Source: Takakia lepidozioides (taxonomy: Eukaryota; Streptophyta; Takakiopsida; Takakiales; Takakiaceae). Taken from it: DNA of 64,000 nt. The stretch covers positions 56,961,053 through 57,025,052 of the forward strand of contig CM060732.1 of the NCBI GenBank assembly GCA_030704615.1, read 5' to 3'. The notes under the pieces were generated by a model. That model was not told the DNA's origin. It made no database searches and saw nothing but the letters and a program-made list of their open reading frames with translations. Shown piece after piece: positions 1-10,969 of this stretch. The position numbers and the translations under genes are program-made. Position 1 is the stretch's first letter. Each line of letters starts with the position of its first letter.

Positions 1-780
1 AACTGCAATCATATCTCTTATAGCACAATGGATCACCTTAATATCTCATTTACATACATCTTCCCGTATGTAGTGATGGTGAACTTCAATGTGTTTGGAC
101 CTCGAATGATACTTCGGATTCTAGCTTAGTGCAATCCTACTTTGATTGTCACAAAAGAGAGTTGTAGGTGATGCCTAGATAGGACCCAAATCTCCAAGCA
201 ACTTCCATAACCAAATAGTCTTTTATTTTGTTTGTATAATTGACATGTACTTAGCCTCTGTTGATGATAATGTTGTTGCAACTTGTCGTTTGCTAGACCA
301 AGCTACGGCTCCACCTGTTACTAGAAAACAATAGCTTGAAGTTGATTTTCTACAATCAACATCTTCTGCCCAGTCAGCATCAACAAACCCCAATTAAATT
401 GGATTCTCCACTTTCTCCTAGGAGTAAACCAGATGTTGATGTTCCTTTTAGATATTGAAATATCTTCTTCACCGCTTTCCAATGGGTTTGTCTGGATCTA
501 CAAGAAATTGTGAGACCACTCCCACTGTCTGACCTAAACCATGCAGTACATTAAACTGCCAATTGCACTTTGATAGGGAGTCTTCTTCATCTCCTCCTTC
601 TATTTTTGAGTCTTAGGTGCCATGTCTTTTGTGAGTTTTAAACCAACTTCGAGAGGAGTTGATGTTGGCTTACTCATCTCCAACTTGAACCTTTTCAAAA
701 TGGTCTCAACAATAGTCAACCATGGGGTCATCTTCCCTTCAAGTTATGTGCAAGATTTGACTAAGGTGTCTATTAATAAG
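1..780 (-). mobile_element. Ty1/copia pol remnant (RT C-terminus and RNase H)
   Basis: Read on the minus strand, the stretch around 400-290 gives GFVDADWAEDVDCRKSTS followed by VTGGAVAW, which is the conserved RNase H segment of plant copia polyproteins. Further upstream (about 620-540) the KTPYQSAIGSLMY-like block of the copia RT/RNase H linker is readable. Several stops and shifts interrupt the frame, and no LTR was found, so this is a dead fragment continuing beyond the left window edge. It lies outside the LINE/gypsy nest that begins at about 840. Confidence 0.7.
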
Positions 781-839
781 TAATGCAAAAGTTACCTCTA
801 TAGAATATCAATTTAAAGATGTCATCTGTCAAACTCAGG

Positions 840-1863
840 CTTCCCTGCTATCTACTTTACACTCTACCTAGTCACCACCATCAGATTCTACCAACTACAC
901 CTCCAGTTCCTCCCCATCTACCACATCCTCGATTGTAATGATCCAGGTTAAAAGACACTCAGCCAAACCCCCATCCGGCTATGTATGGACCAAATCCCTG
1001 CTTCCAACTGATCGTAGGGTCAAATTCTTCTTCATTCTAAACAAGCCATCAATAGAGGGCAACGCCCTCAACCTGCCCTTCCCGCCTAATGCTTATTAAG
1101 CTTTCTTCCTAGAACGTAAGGGGACTGGGCCCTGATCCCGCCTCACCTAAACAAGTCAGCTCAAATCTTGGGTAGCTCCCCTTCTCACACATGACTCTAT
1201 CACCCTTATGCAAGAACATAAACTTGATCATACCAAAATTGCTCATCTATCTGGCCACCTCTGGCCTGCTAACTTAGCCCTATGGAAACCCACTTCCAAG
1301 GGCACAAGAGGGGGGGGAGGACAATAATTCTCCCTTCCCTCTCTCTTCACCCACTCATTCGTAACATCCTGGGCCCCATATAGAATTCATTAATTTTGTG
1401 CTTTGAACCTCTCCAACAATACAGATCCATTAGGCGTAGACTATAGTCAACATTTACGCTCCAAAACACCCCAGCACAAAGAGAGGATCTCTGGAGTTTG
1501 ATGAATCGTAAAATGCAATCTGAAAGGTCCTATAGATAGTTGGTTACTAGCTAGCGACTCAACGTGGTAGAATCTTAGGAGGATAGAAGAGACACTAGCT
1601 CCTTTGTTCCAAACATTGACGAAGTCAACCAATGGCTTCACCTCTGTCAAACCCACAATTTGATTGAAACCGTCCCTACCACTCGAGAAATATCTCTGGT
1701 CCCAACCACCCTTCTTCACATAGATCAACAACCATGACGTCCTCAGCCTTCAGATGGTAAGATTAAACAGAGTATAGACCTCACTGAACCTTGTTCAATG
1801 CATTAAACAAGAACCCCATTAACCAATCCCCCAAGGTTTTGACCAGGCAGTAGTCTCAGCTCT
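840..1863 (+). pseudogene. L1-type LINE, 5' part (endonuclease domain)
   Basis: From about 1090 the plus strand reads KLSS*NVRGLG, the start of an L1 apurinic-type endonuclease (usual form SWNVRGLG). VNIYAPKHPSTKREDLW follows at about 1450 and a degenerate loss of the WIxAGDFN block at 1540-1570. Stops interrupt it throughout. The reading stops at 1863, where a chromovirus LTR begins, and LINE sequence resumes at 25336. The pentamer GCTCT at 1859-1863 recurs at 25336-25340, so the two LINE parts were one element before the insertion. About 840-1090 is probably LINE sequence upstream of the endonuclease but has no clear motif. Confidence 0.65.
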
Positions 1864-2466
1864 TGTCACGGATATAGCCCAGAAGAACTTACCAAGAATA
1901 AATACCAGAAGTTACCAAGTTACCATGTTACTGAAAATTACAGTGAATCACCATGATCTACCATGATTTATCATAAGTTACCATTAGTTACCAAGTTATC
2001 GAGAATTTATCAAATTACCTAGAGTAACTTGGGAAACTGCTCAGGAAGCTTCCTTTGGAGGAAACTTCTCCATCAAGATACCTCCTTTGTTTAAGGAAAC
2101 TTCTCCATCAAGAAACCTCCTTTGGGGAAGCCTCTTAGGGAACCCCTAGTAGCCAGTATATATAGGAGGCGAGACTGGGCACTCTTCAGTCTCGCCAACA
2201 CAACTTCAAGCTACTCTTGTTTCCAGTCCTAGTACTTCAGTCCAGCTTCCAGTACTTTAGTCCAGTTTCCAGTATCGTACTTCATTCCAGTTTCCAGTAT
2301 CCAAGTCAAGTTCCAGTATCTTGTACTCTTGTCCATTTTTATAAAGATCATCGTGATTCATGTCTACCCATCATGCATTTGGCCACGCCAACCTTGACTT
2401 ATTGTATAGTCTTGTACCTCTAGTCTGATCTCTTGTTTGTGTTCAGTCATGTTCTTGTCCTTGACA
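1864..2466 (+). repeat. 5' LTR of chromovirus A
   Basis: The LTR starts TGTCACGGATATAGCCC and ends CTTGTCCTTGACA, with TG...CA termini. It contains short repeats of TTACCA/AAGTTACC and of CTTCTCCATCAAGA near the left half, a TATA box at 2157-2164 and a run of TTCCAGTA repeats after the predicted start site. Near-identical copies lie at 4059-4690, 9836-10467 and 24756-25335. Confidence 0.9.
2157..2198 (+). promoter_or_regulatory. LTR promoter with hairpin at the predicted transcript start
   Basis: TATATATA lies at 2157-2164. A perfect 10-bp inverted repeat follows: GGCGAGACTG at 2168-2177 and CAGTCTCGCC at 2187-2196, with a 9-nt loop. A start 25-30 nt after the TATA box would fall at about 2185-2192, so the transcript would begin at or in the second arm. 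The same layout occurs in all four LTR copies (for example 4390-4431). Confidence 0.6.
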
Positions 2467-2483
2467 GTTTGGCGAGACTAAAG
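2467..2483 (+). other. Primer-binding site of chromovirus A (self-priming type)
   Basis: Directly after the 5' LTR, 2469-2479 reads TTGGCGAGACT. This is the exact reverse complement of AGTCTCGCCAA at 2188-2198 in the same LTR, at the predicted RNA 5' end. No match to the usual plant initiator-tRNA site (TGGTATCAGAGC) is visible. In the Tf1/sushi group an 11-nt RNA 5' end primes its own reverse transcription, and the length and placement here agree with that mode. Confidence 0.6.
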
Positions 2484-2504
2484 TTTGTTCCTTAGTTAGT
2501 TAAG

Positions 2505-3535
2505 ATGGAAGACACATTTGCGGAAATGGTCGCCACATTGCAGAGTCTTCAGCTCTAGATGCAAGAACATCATACCTCTACCGCCCAATTACAAGCTGAT
2601 CAGTCTCAAGATCTTGGCAACACTCTCCACAATTTGCAACAACAAATTTCAGAGTTAAAGGAGTCGAACAATGGATCTTCAACCATACGAGTCTCTACTG
2701 CAACAGCTTCTATTGCAACAGTTCCTCTTCAACAGATTACGAGAGAACCAAAGATCAGCATGCCCGAGAAATTTGATGGGACAAGATCAAGATTTCGCGA
2801 TTTTGTTCAACAAATACGACCGTTCCTACGACTACATCCACAATGTTATCCCGATGAAAGTATTCAAGTGGGATTCGTGGGCACCCATCTATCAGGCACT
2901 TCCCTATCTTGGTTTGCACCGCTATTAGAAAAATAAAAATAAAAATAAAAAATAAAAAAATAAAAAAAAATCGCATTTACTATACAATTTTGAAGCATTT
3001 ATGTCCGAGTTCACTGCAACGTTTGGAGAAAATGATAGGGAGAAAGTTGCAGAGACAAAGATGTGAAATCTTCGACAAGAAGCACGTCATGCTTCCGTTT
3101 ATGCCGCCGAATTTCGACAATTTGCGTGTGACCTCGACTGGAATGTGAAGAGCTTCATTAGTCAGTTTCGATGTGGGCTAAATGAGGATGTAAAAGATTT
3201 GTTGCTGACAATGCCAAACGTGAGCACACTGAACGAATTCATCACCCAAATCATTGCATACGATAATCGTTTGTTCGAAAGAGTCAAGAGAAACGATCTG
3301 GATGGTCGACGACGCATCATACCGCTGCTACTACGGCACCAAACACAATGATCCATCACACATCTGGTAGTGATTCTATGCAGATTGATGTTGTCCGATT
3401 CAAGCCATTGACGCCACAAGAAAAACAAAGACGGCGCTCAAATGGATTATGTCTCTATTGCGGAGAAGAAGATCACATAGCATTAAACTGCCCCAACAAG
3501 AGAAGATTCAAAGCTGGGGGCGCAGCTCAAGTGTT
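2505..3535 (+). pseudogene. gag of chromovirus A, 5' part (interrupted)
   Basis: The ATG at 2505 opens MEDTFAEMVATLQSLQL, closed by a TAG at 2556-2558 where CAG is expected. After a glutamine-rich coiled-coil-like stretch comes the Gag core MPEKFDGTRSRFRDFVQQ (about 2760) and the SWFAPLLEK block (about 2910). An A-rich expansion (2930-2970) that B lacks breaks the frame. The CCHC zinc knuckle LCLYCGEEDHIALNC is at about 3450. The gene stops at 3535 where element C1 is inserted. The rest resumes at 21157. Confidence 0.85.
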
Positions 3536-3862
3536 TGTCAAGTTATTCTACCACTAGTGTGAAACTAGCTAGGAAATAGCTAGCTTTTACATATTGACAT
3601 TTGGGATTGGCCCAAGTGTTAATCCAAGGGTCAAGGCAGATTTAGGCCCTAGAGTGGTTATCTTCACGGCAAGCGCGGGAGGCTCATCTTTTTCGAGTTG
3701 AGCCTCACCGCGCCTAGCCTTGGCGCCGTAGTGTGGATTCCCCATGGCGTGGGGTGCATTTGGCTTGACTTGTATTTGAGTGATGAGGTTATATATGCAT
3801 GAGTTTATGCTTCAGCTTTGTGAGCTCGCATGAGCTTCTGCTTGTATTCTTCTTCTTTATCA
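3536..3862 (+). repeat. V repeat at the 5' end of C1
   Basis: This 327-bp segment is repeated at 20641-20967 and, in C2, at 50835-51160 (+) and 62039-62365 (-). It begins TGTCAAG next to the target duplication and ends TTTATCA next to the primer-site candidate. It holds a hairpin GAGGCTCA...TGAGCC (about 3680-3703) and a TATA-like TATATAT at 3790-3796. Unlike a normal 5' LTR it is not followed by U. Confidence 0.8.
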
Positions 3863-3878
3863 CTCAAGAAAGATGAGC
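3863..3878 (+). other. Candidate self-priming site of element C1
   Basis: The 16 nt CTCAAGAAAGATGAGC directly follow V. In copy C2b the same site reads CTCGAGAAAGATGAGC (51161-51176). The complement of that form, GCTCATCTTTCTCGAG, is the loop and arm of the V hairpin (in C1 3682-3697 with one change). No tRNA 3'-end complement beginning TGG is present here. Priming by its own RNA is inferred. Confidence 0.45.
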
Positions 3879-4058
3879 TCGTATCTGTGAGTGCCAGATA
3901 CGAGTTAGTTGTAGCACTTGTGGTTTTTGCTTGAGGATGAGAGAAACCAGGTTGTTATGCAAGGAGCACCGTGGAGCCCTTGATTATTAGAAGCGGAGGC
4001 GATGTGGGTTACGAGGTGGTACACCTTGGCATTCAATCTTCAGCTTCAGAGATGAAAG

Positions 4059-4690
4059 TGTCACGGACATAGCCCAGAGGAACTTACCAGGAGTAAATAC
4101 CAGAAGTTATCAAGTTACCATGTTACCGAAAGTTACCATGACTTATCGTGATTTACCATGATCTACCATGATTTATCATTACTTACGAAGTTACCTGGAG
4201 TTTACCAAATTACCAAGAGTAACTTGGGAAACTACTCAGAAAACTTCTTTTAGAGGAAACTTCTCCATCAAGATACCTCATTTGTTTAAGGAAACTTCTC
4301 CATCAAGAAACCTTTGTTTAATCTTGGAAACTTCTCCAGCAAGCAACATCCATAGGGAAAGCTTCTTAGGGAAGCTTCTTAGTAACCAGTATATATAGGA
4401 GGCGAGACTGGACACTCTTCAGTCTCGCCAACACCAGTTCAAGCTACTCTTGTTTCCAGTTCCCAGTACCCTAGCCCAGTTTCCAGTAGTTGGTACTCCA
4501 GTCCAGTTTCCAACATTCCAGTATTCAAGTCGTGTTCCAATATCTTGTACTCTTGTTCATTGTTATAAAGATCGTCTTAATTCTTATTTACTCATCGTGC
4601 ATTCGGCCACGCCAACCTCGACTTTTTGTCTAGCCTTGTATCTCTAGTTTTATCTCTTGTTTGTGTTTAGTCATGTTCTCGTCCTTGACA
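4059..4690 (+). repeat. 5' LTR of chromovirus B
   Basis: It runs from TGTCACGGACATAGCCC to GTCCTTGACA. The TATA box is at 4390-4397 and the start-site hairpin arms are at 4401-4410 and 4420-4429. Its partner is 9836-10467, of the same length and with few visible differences. Confidence 0.92.
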
Positions 4691-4707
4691 GTTTGGCGAA
4701 ACTAAAG
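4691..4707 (+). other. Primer-binding site of chromovirus B
   Basis: The site TTGGCGAAACT (4693-4703) matches the complement of LTR positions 4421-4431 at 10 of 11 places. One G-to-A change distinguishes it from the intact site in A (2469-2479). Confidence 0.55.
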
Positions 4708-4728
4708 TTTGTTCTTTAGTTAGTTAAG

Positions 4729-5720
4729 ATGGAAGGCACATTTGTGATTGCAGAGTCTTCAGCTCCAGATGCAAGAACTTCGTGCCTCTATTGCCCAACT
4801 ACAAGCTGATCAGTCTCAAGACCTTGGCAATGCTCTCAACAATTTGCAACAATAAATTTCAGAGTTGAAGGAGTCGAACAATGGATCTTCAACCTTACGA
4901 GTCCCTACTACAACAAATCATACTACAACGGTTCCTTCAAATCTTCAACAGATTATGAGATAACCAAAGATCAGCATGCCCGAGAAATTTGATGGGACGA
5001 GATCAAGATTTCGCGGTTTTGTTCAACAAGTACGATTGTTCCTACGACTACATCCACAACGCTACTCTGATGAAGGTATTCAAGTGGGATTCGTGGGCAC
5101 CCTTCTATCAAGCACTGCCCTATCTTGGTTTGCACCGCTATTAGAGAAAATTTCGCATTTACTATACAATTTTGAAGCGTTCATGTCCGAGTTCACTGCA
5201 ACGTTTGGAGAGAATGATAGAGAGAGAGTTGCAAAGACAAAGATGCGAAATCTTAGACAAGGAGCACGTCGAACTTCCGTTTATGTTGCCAAATTTCGAC
5301 AACTTGCGTGCGACCTTGACTGGAATGAGAAGAGCCTCATTAGTCAATTTCGATGTGGCCTAAAAGATGATGTTAATGATTTGTTGCTGACAATGCCAAA
5401 CGTGAGTACATTGAACGAATTCCTCACCCAAGTCATTGCATGCGATAATCGTTTGTTTGAAAAACGTCAAGAGAAGCGATCTGGATGGTCGACGACACAC
5501 CATGCTGCTGCTACTACGGCACCAAATACAACGATCCATCAGACATCCGGTAATGATCCTATGCAGATTGATGCTATCCGATTCAAGCCATTGACACCAC
5601 ATGAAAAACAAAGATAGATTATGCCTTTATTGCGGAGAAAATGATCACATGACATTAAACTGCCCCAACAAGAGAAGATTCAAAGCTCGGGGCACCACTC
5701 AAGTGTTCAATACGAGGAGG
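4729..5720 (+). pseudogene. gag of chromovirus B
   Basis: The ATG at 4729 aligns with the gag start of A, but a deletion relative to A soon shifts the frame. The Gag core is open from 4976 to 5617 (MPEKFDGTRSRFRGFVQQ through SWFAPLLEK and QFRCGLKDDV). A further small deletion just before the zinc knuckle puts [15 protein letters not shown] (about 5620) in another frame. Gag would form the virus-like particle and bind RNA through the knuckle. The site where C1 entered copy A is intact here. Confidence 0.85.
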
Positions 5721-5755
5721 TCGGAAAACGAAGATGTCCAGCCACAGTAGGGACC

Positions 5756-8062
5756 ATGCGGCTAGACACCCCAAATTCCTCACCAAAAAAATGTCTTTTT
5801 CTACCTCCAGACCCTATATCTTGTTCCACAGTTCCAGTAAAGATCAGGATGCAAAATCGAGATATCTCCATAGAAGCACTTTTGGACTCGGGCGCTTCAG
5901 CGTGTTTTATTGACAAAGACTTTGCGAAGCAACACAATTTAACGCTCGTAAGAAAGAAATTATCGGCCCATGTTGAAGTTATCGATGGACAACCGTTAGC
6001 ATCAGGAAATGTTGATCATGAAACTCGACCCCTTCAAGTGAAGCTTAAAAATCAAGCATCACAGATTGTTTTCAATGTCATCCAGTCTCCAACGAATCCT
6101 GTGATCCTTGGACTTCCCTGGTTTGTACTTCATAATCCTAACATCGACTGGCAATCACGAAAAATTTCGGCAAGACAAAAATGCAAAAGTACCAAAGGTA
6201 TTCAACCCCTGTTTCTTGGAGCTAGAGCCTTCATGAGAGCTACCAAAAAGGAGGCGGCATTTGCACTTTATGCGACTCCGATCAAAACCACAACAGATAA
6301 ATGTACTTCAACATTACCCGCTCAATATCAAGATTTCAAAGATGTCTTCGAGAAGAAAAATGCAGACATATTGCCAGAACATCGATCTTATGACTGTGCA
6401 ATTGAGTTACAAGAAGGAGCCCAACCACCATTCGGCCCAATCTATAACTTATCACAGACGGAGTTGGCTGCATTACGCGAATACATTGATGAAAATTTGT
6501 CAAAGCACTTCATCCGACATTCCAAATCACCCGCGGGGGCGCCTATCTTGTTTGTGAAAAAGAATGACGGATCATTACGCATGTGTGTCGACTATCGCGG
6601 TCTCAACAAAGTCAAAATCAAGAATCGTTATCCGTTGCCGCTGATTTCTGGGCTTCTTGACCAGCTGGGACGAGCGAAGATTTTCACCAAAATCGACTTG
6701 AGAGGAGCTTATAACCTTGTACGGATAAAAGAAGAAAACGAATGGAAAACAGCTTTTCGAACAAGGTATGGACATTTTGAATACAGTATTATGCCTTTCG
6801 GTCTTACAAATGCTCCAGCAATTTTCCAACATATGATGAATGACATCTTTCGAGAATTTTTAGATGACTTTGTAGTCATCTATTTGGACGACATTTTGAT
6901 ATTTTCACAGAACGAAGAAAAACATGGCCGCCATGTACGCCTTGTCCTTGATAAATTAAGAGAAAGATGACTATATGTCAAGTTGGAGAAATATCTTTTC
7001 CATCAATCTGAGGTCGAATTTTTGGGCTACATTATTTCCGACAAAGGCGTCTTTATAGATCAAAAGAAAATACAAACCATCATCGAGTGGATTAAACCAA
7101 CTTCAGTCCGAGATGTACAATGTTTTCTGGGTTTTGCAAATTTCTATAGAATCTTCATCAATGACTACTCCAAAATTGCTGCACCATTGACACGACTCAC
7201 AGGGAAGGACAAATTTGTATGGGACGTGAAGACTGACCATGCATTTGAAAAGCTGAAGTAGACATTTACAACGGCTCCAATACTTGTACATGCAAACCCA
7301 TCTAAACCATTCTTCTTAGAAGCAGATGCATCGGACTTTGCACTTGGCGCGATATTCTCACAATACGGTACAGATGGGCGACTCCACCCTGTTGGTTTTC
7401 GTTCTCGCAAATTTTCCGTTGCGGAGATCAATTATGAAATCCATGACAAAGAACTTCTAGCGATTATCGATGTTTTTGAGGAGTGACGTCATCTATTGGA
7501 GGGAGCTAAACATCAGGTCACTGTCTATACCGATCACAAAAACCTCGAATATTTTATGAGTGCTCGTGTTTTGAATCAACGTCAAGCGAGATCGAGTATG
7601 TCACTAGCAAGGTTTGATTTTGTTATTACCTACCGTCTCAGACATCTTCAAGAAAAACCAGATGCTCTTTCTCGACGATCGTATCTTGCGCCAAAGGAAG
7701 GGAATGCAGCTTTTGACCAACAGAAATCCATCATCTTGAAACCAGCAAATCTCCAATTGAATATGTTATCCATGTCCACCTATGACGATGCCGAGATCAT
7801 AAAGGAGATTCAGGAAGCACTGAAGAGCGACCAATTCGCTATGACACTACAAAGTCAACTAAATCGACCTCGAGACAACCCACATGTTACAAACGACTTT
7901 GAATTCAAAGATGACTTACTTTCTTTCAAGGGACTTCTCTATGTACCTCCAGGACCTACACGACTTCGAATTCTTCAAACTTGTCATGATCTTCCGGCTG
8001 CAGGACATTTCGGCTTCAACAAAACAATGGAATTGATATCCAGGGACTATAGAAACTCGTGA
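5756..8062 (+). pseudogene. Protease, reverse transcriptase and RNase H of chromovirus B
   Basis: One reading frame runs through the whole segment with in-frame stops at 6968-6970, 7259-7261 and 7484-7486. The aspartic protease has [12 protein letters not shown] (about 5878). RT shows [38 protein letters not shown] and the catalytic YLDDILIFS (about 6880). RNase H shows [12 protein letters not shown] (about 7320), HDKELLAI and [10 protein letters not shown]. The integrase zinc-binding arm begins near 7980 (HDLPAAGHFGFNKT), but 17 bases are replaced by one at about 8050, removing the WW block and shifting the frame. The original polyprotein reading is clear, and the copy cannot make it intact. 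Confidence 0.88.
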
Positions 8063-9234
8063 AAGAATTTATAAAATCTTGCGACACGTGTGCTAGAGCG
8101 AAGGGACCACGACATCGACCTTACGGCCTTCTTCAACCATTATCCATTCCCAAGGGTCCATGGTCGTCCGTGTCTATGGACTTGATTACGGACCTTCCAA
8201 TCTCCAAGACCATTGATTCAATCCTTGTTATTGTAGATTGTTTTACGAAGATGACACATTTTATTCCATGTAATAAGACAATTACCGGCGAGGAAACTGC
8301 AAGACTCTTCCTCAATAATATCTACCGCATTCATGGACTCCCGAAGGACATCGTATCTGATCGAGGACCACAGTTCATATCAAATTTCTGGAGGGGATTA
8401 TTTCACATATTGGATACTAAGATCAACCTTTCTACAGCTAATCATCCACAGACTGGTGGTCAAACCGAACGTGTAAACCAGATTTTGGAGCAGTATCTTC
8501 GCTGTACGATAAATTATCACCAAGATAATTGGACGGACCTTCTGTCATTGGCTGAGTTTGCCTACAACAACACTATACATTCTTCGACCGAACAAACTCC
8601 ATTTTTCTCCAATTATGGTCATCATCCTCGAGCAAACCCTTTCCACATGAAGACTGTTGGAAGCCCTGTTGTAAAAAACCTTGCTACTCATCTTGCTACG
8701 ATTCACAAAGAGCTTACATTCCACCTCATAGAAGCTCAAAAACAATACAAGGAGTATGCCGATCAACGTCGCCAACTCCAACCCCAGTTCAAGGTCAGAG
8801 ATCGTGTGTGGCTTCTTCAACGGGACTTACAAACCTCGCGACCATCAAGGAAGTTGGATTATCAACGCCTGGGCCCATTCAAAATTATTCGACAAATAAA
8901 TCCGGTCAGTTTTCGGCTTGAACTCCCACGAAGTATGCGCATCCATCCAGTCTTTCATGTTTCATTATTGGAGTTGTATTATCCATCCAATATTCCAGGG
9001 AGAGTCTCCGTACCACCTCCACCAATCGAAGTTAATCAGGAAATTGAGTATGAAGTCGACGAAGTCCTAGACTCACGTATCAAGTATAAACGTCTTGAGT
9101 ATTTCGTACATTGGAAAGGCTACGACATCAGTGAACGAACGTGGGAACCTTCATCCAACCTCGCCAATGCATCTGACAAAGTCCAAGAGTTTCATCAACG
9201 ATATCGAGCTAAGCCCCGAGCTACACGTCAATAA
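8059..9234 (+). CDS. Integrase with C-terminal chromodomain (chromovirus B)
   Basis: An uninterrupted frame of about 390 codons. Zinc-finger cysteines CDTCARAK are at the start. The catalytic core has SMDLITDLP (first Asp), VSDRGPQF (second Asp) and PQTGGQTERVNQ (Glu). The last has Gly where family members, including copy A, have Asp (PQTDGQTER). After the RVWLLQRDL and [17 protein letters not shown] blocks comes a chromodomain (about residues 330-382): YEVDEVLDSR, YFVHWKGYD, TWEPSSNL. Chromodomains of such integrases are known to steer insertion to methylated-histone chromatin. The start shown is only where the frame opens after the upstream frameshift. Confidence 0.9.
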   Translation: MKEFIKSCDTCARAKGPRHRPYGLLQPLSIPKGPWSSVSMDLITDLPISKTIDSILVIVDCFTKMTHFIPCNKTITGEETARLFLNNIYRIHGLPKDIVSDRGPQFISNFWRGLFHILDTKINLSTANHPQTGGQTERVNQILEQYLRCTINYHQDNWTDLLSLAEFAYNNTIHSSTEQTPFFSNYGHHPRANPFHMKTVGSPVVKNLATHLATIHKELTFHLIEAQKQYKEYADQRRQLQPQFKVRDRVWLLQRDLQTSRPSRKLDYQRLGPFKIIRQINPVSFRLELPRSMRIHPVFHVSLLELYYPSNIPGRVSVPPPPIEVNQEIEYEVDEVLDSRIKYKRLEYFVHWKGYDISERTWEPSSNLANASDKVQEFHQRYRAKPRATRQ

Positions 9235-9380
9235 AATGTTACAACGATGATGTCAGCCAAGTTAGCTTCAAGGTGAAGACTCCGCATTCAATGTACCTGA
9301 TACACGCTAAGGAGGGAGGAGCACCACACATCAGTATATATAGCTACACTTCCAGCACTCTTGCATCTTCTATTGGCAGT

Positions 9381-9782
9381 ATGGAGTCGCAGGAACCAGA
9401 TACATGAGAGTTGTCGCTTACCCAGCTACCAGATCAGCCGTTCCGACTCTTACGACCTTCAACATCACGCCGACGCTCTCGAGACGATGGGCCACCAATG
9501 CGACGCATACTTCCTCGTCTGGACCCCGTACGACGGCAAGTGGAGCCTACTTGAAGTCTGATAATTCTGTTGGAGATTGAGGCTTTGGACCCAGAGGGCA
9601 ACGAAATCATGTTTGAAGGCAGTTTCAAAAATCAGAATGCTCAAATCACTGCGTGGTCCCAAGTTCAAGGTATTGGACATTATCGATGGTTGCATGGACC
9701 TATAAATCATTTGAGTCAAGAACGAAGAGCCGAATACTTGACAAGTACCATTCGTCGGATTTTGGATTTTCTCCAACTCTAA
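9381..9782 (+). pseudogene. Extra ORF between integrase and 3' LTR of chromovirus B, unassigned
   Basis: From the ATG at 9381 one frame continues to the TAA at 9780-9782 and is broken only by two TGA codons (9405-9407 and about 9558). The middle is arginine-rich (RRRSRDD, MRRILPRLDPVRRQ). The end reads as a compact domain with ITAWSQVQGIGHYRWLHG and TSTIRRILDFLQL. Copy A retains only the last few codons before its LTR. I do not recognise the product. The position, after the polyprotein and before the LTR, is where some plant gypsy elements carry additional genes. Confidence 0.5.
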
Positions 9783-9835
9783 GCAAGTCCAAGATTTTAC
9801 CGCTCCTCGAGGAACTCGGCTAGAGGAGGGGGTGA

Positions 9836-10467
9836 TGTCACGGACATAGCCCAAAGAAACTTACCAAGAGTAAATACCAGAAGTTACCAAGTTACCATGT
9901 TACCGAAAGTTACCATGACTTACCGTGATTTATCATGATCTACCATGATTTACCATTACTTATCAAGTTATCGGGAGTTTACCAAATTACCAAGAGTAAC
10001 TTGGGAAACTACTCAGGAAGCTTCCTTTGGAGGAAACTTCTCCATCAAGATACCTCATTTGTTTAAGGAAGCTTCTCCATCAAGAAATCTTTGTTTAATC
10101 TTGGAAACTTCTCCAGCAAGCAACCTCCATAGGGAAAGCTCCTTAGGGAAGCTTCTTAGTAACCAGTATATATAGGAGGCGAGACTGGACACTCTTCAGT
10201 CTCGCCAACACCAGTTCAAGCTACTCTTGTTTCCAGTTCCCAGTACCCTAGCCCAATTTCCAGTAGCTGGTACTCCAGGCCAGTTTCCAACATTCCAGTA
10301 TTCAAATCGTGTTCCAATATCTTGTACTCTTGTTCATTGTTATAAATATTGTCTTGATTCCTATTTACTCATCGTGCATTCGGCCACGCCGACCTTGACT
10401 TTTTGTCTAGCCTTATATCTCTAGTCTTATCTCTTGTTTGTGTTCAGTCATGTTCTCGTCTTTGATA
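9836..10467 (+). repeat. 3' LTR of chromovirus B
   Basis: It begins TGTCACGGACATAGCCC and ends CTTTGATA, where CA has become TA at the last dinucleotide. The target copy GAAAG follows at 10468-10472, then the C1 leader resumes with CACCATGCTG. Confidence 0.92.
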
Positions 10468-10969
10468 GAAAGCACCATGCTGTAGGTAATTCCAGAGCAC
10501 CTTGATGGTTTCAGATTGTGTACATGCATGAGCAAGCACGATTGGGAAGATGACCAGTCAAGAGCAGGTTATAGTGGCTTTGGTGACAAAGCTGAGAACT
10601 GGACTTGGGAATGCGAGCTTTCATTGTGTGAAGGATTGCAAGACCAAGCGAAAGGGCTGATTTGGCTTGGGGCAAATCAGTGCACTTTGTGGAGTATGTT
10701 GAGATTGGGTTTCAATCTCGAGCTTCAGCATTGAGAGGGCTTTTGTCATGGCAAGAGCAGGGCTGGAACAGGAGCTAAGAGGTGCGGCAAGGCCATGGAA
10801 TGTGCACCTAGGGTTTCAGAGCTTGGAAGAAGAGCTCTTGCACCACAAGAGGAGTGTCTTGTGGCTGGAAATGTAAGCCTTAGGGTTTCAGGAGCTTGGC
10901 AAAGGCTGTGGAGTGCTTAGTCTTGTCTTAGAGAGCATCAAGGAGCCAATGAGCCAAGATAGGGGGCTG

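Larger units (their letters stand above)
4059..10467 (+). mobile_element. Chromovirus B (Ty3/gypsy), inner element of the nest
   Basis: Two LTRs of equal length (632 bp each) bound a 6.4-kb element flanked by GAAAG (4054-4058 and 10468-10472). The uninterrupted target is visible in the C2 leaders (gaaag at 51350-51354, and its complement at 61843-61847). It contains gag, a pol frame with protease, RT, RNase H and integrase, a chromodomain, and an extra ORF before the 3' LTR. It is the most complete copy of the A/B family here, but has several stops and two frameshifts. It is the youngest layer of the nest. Confidence 0.92.
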
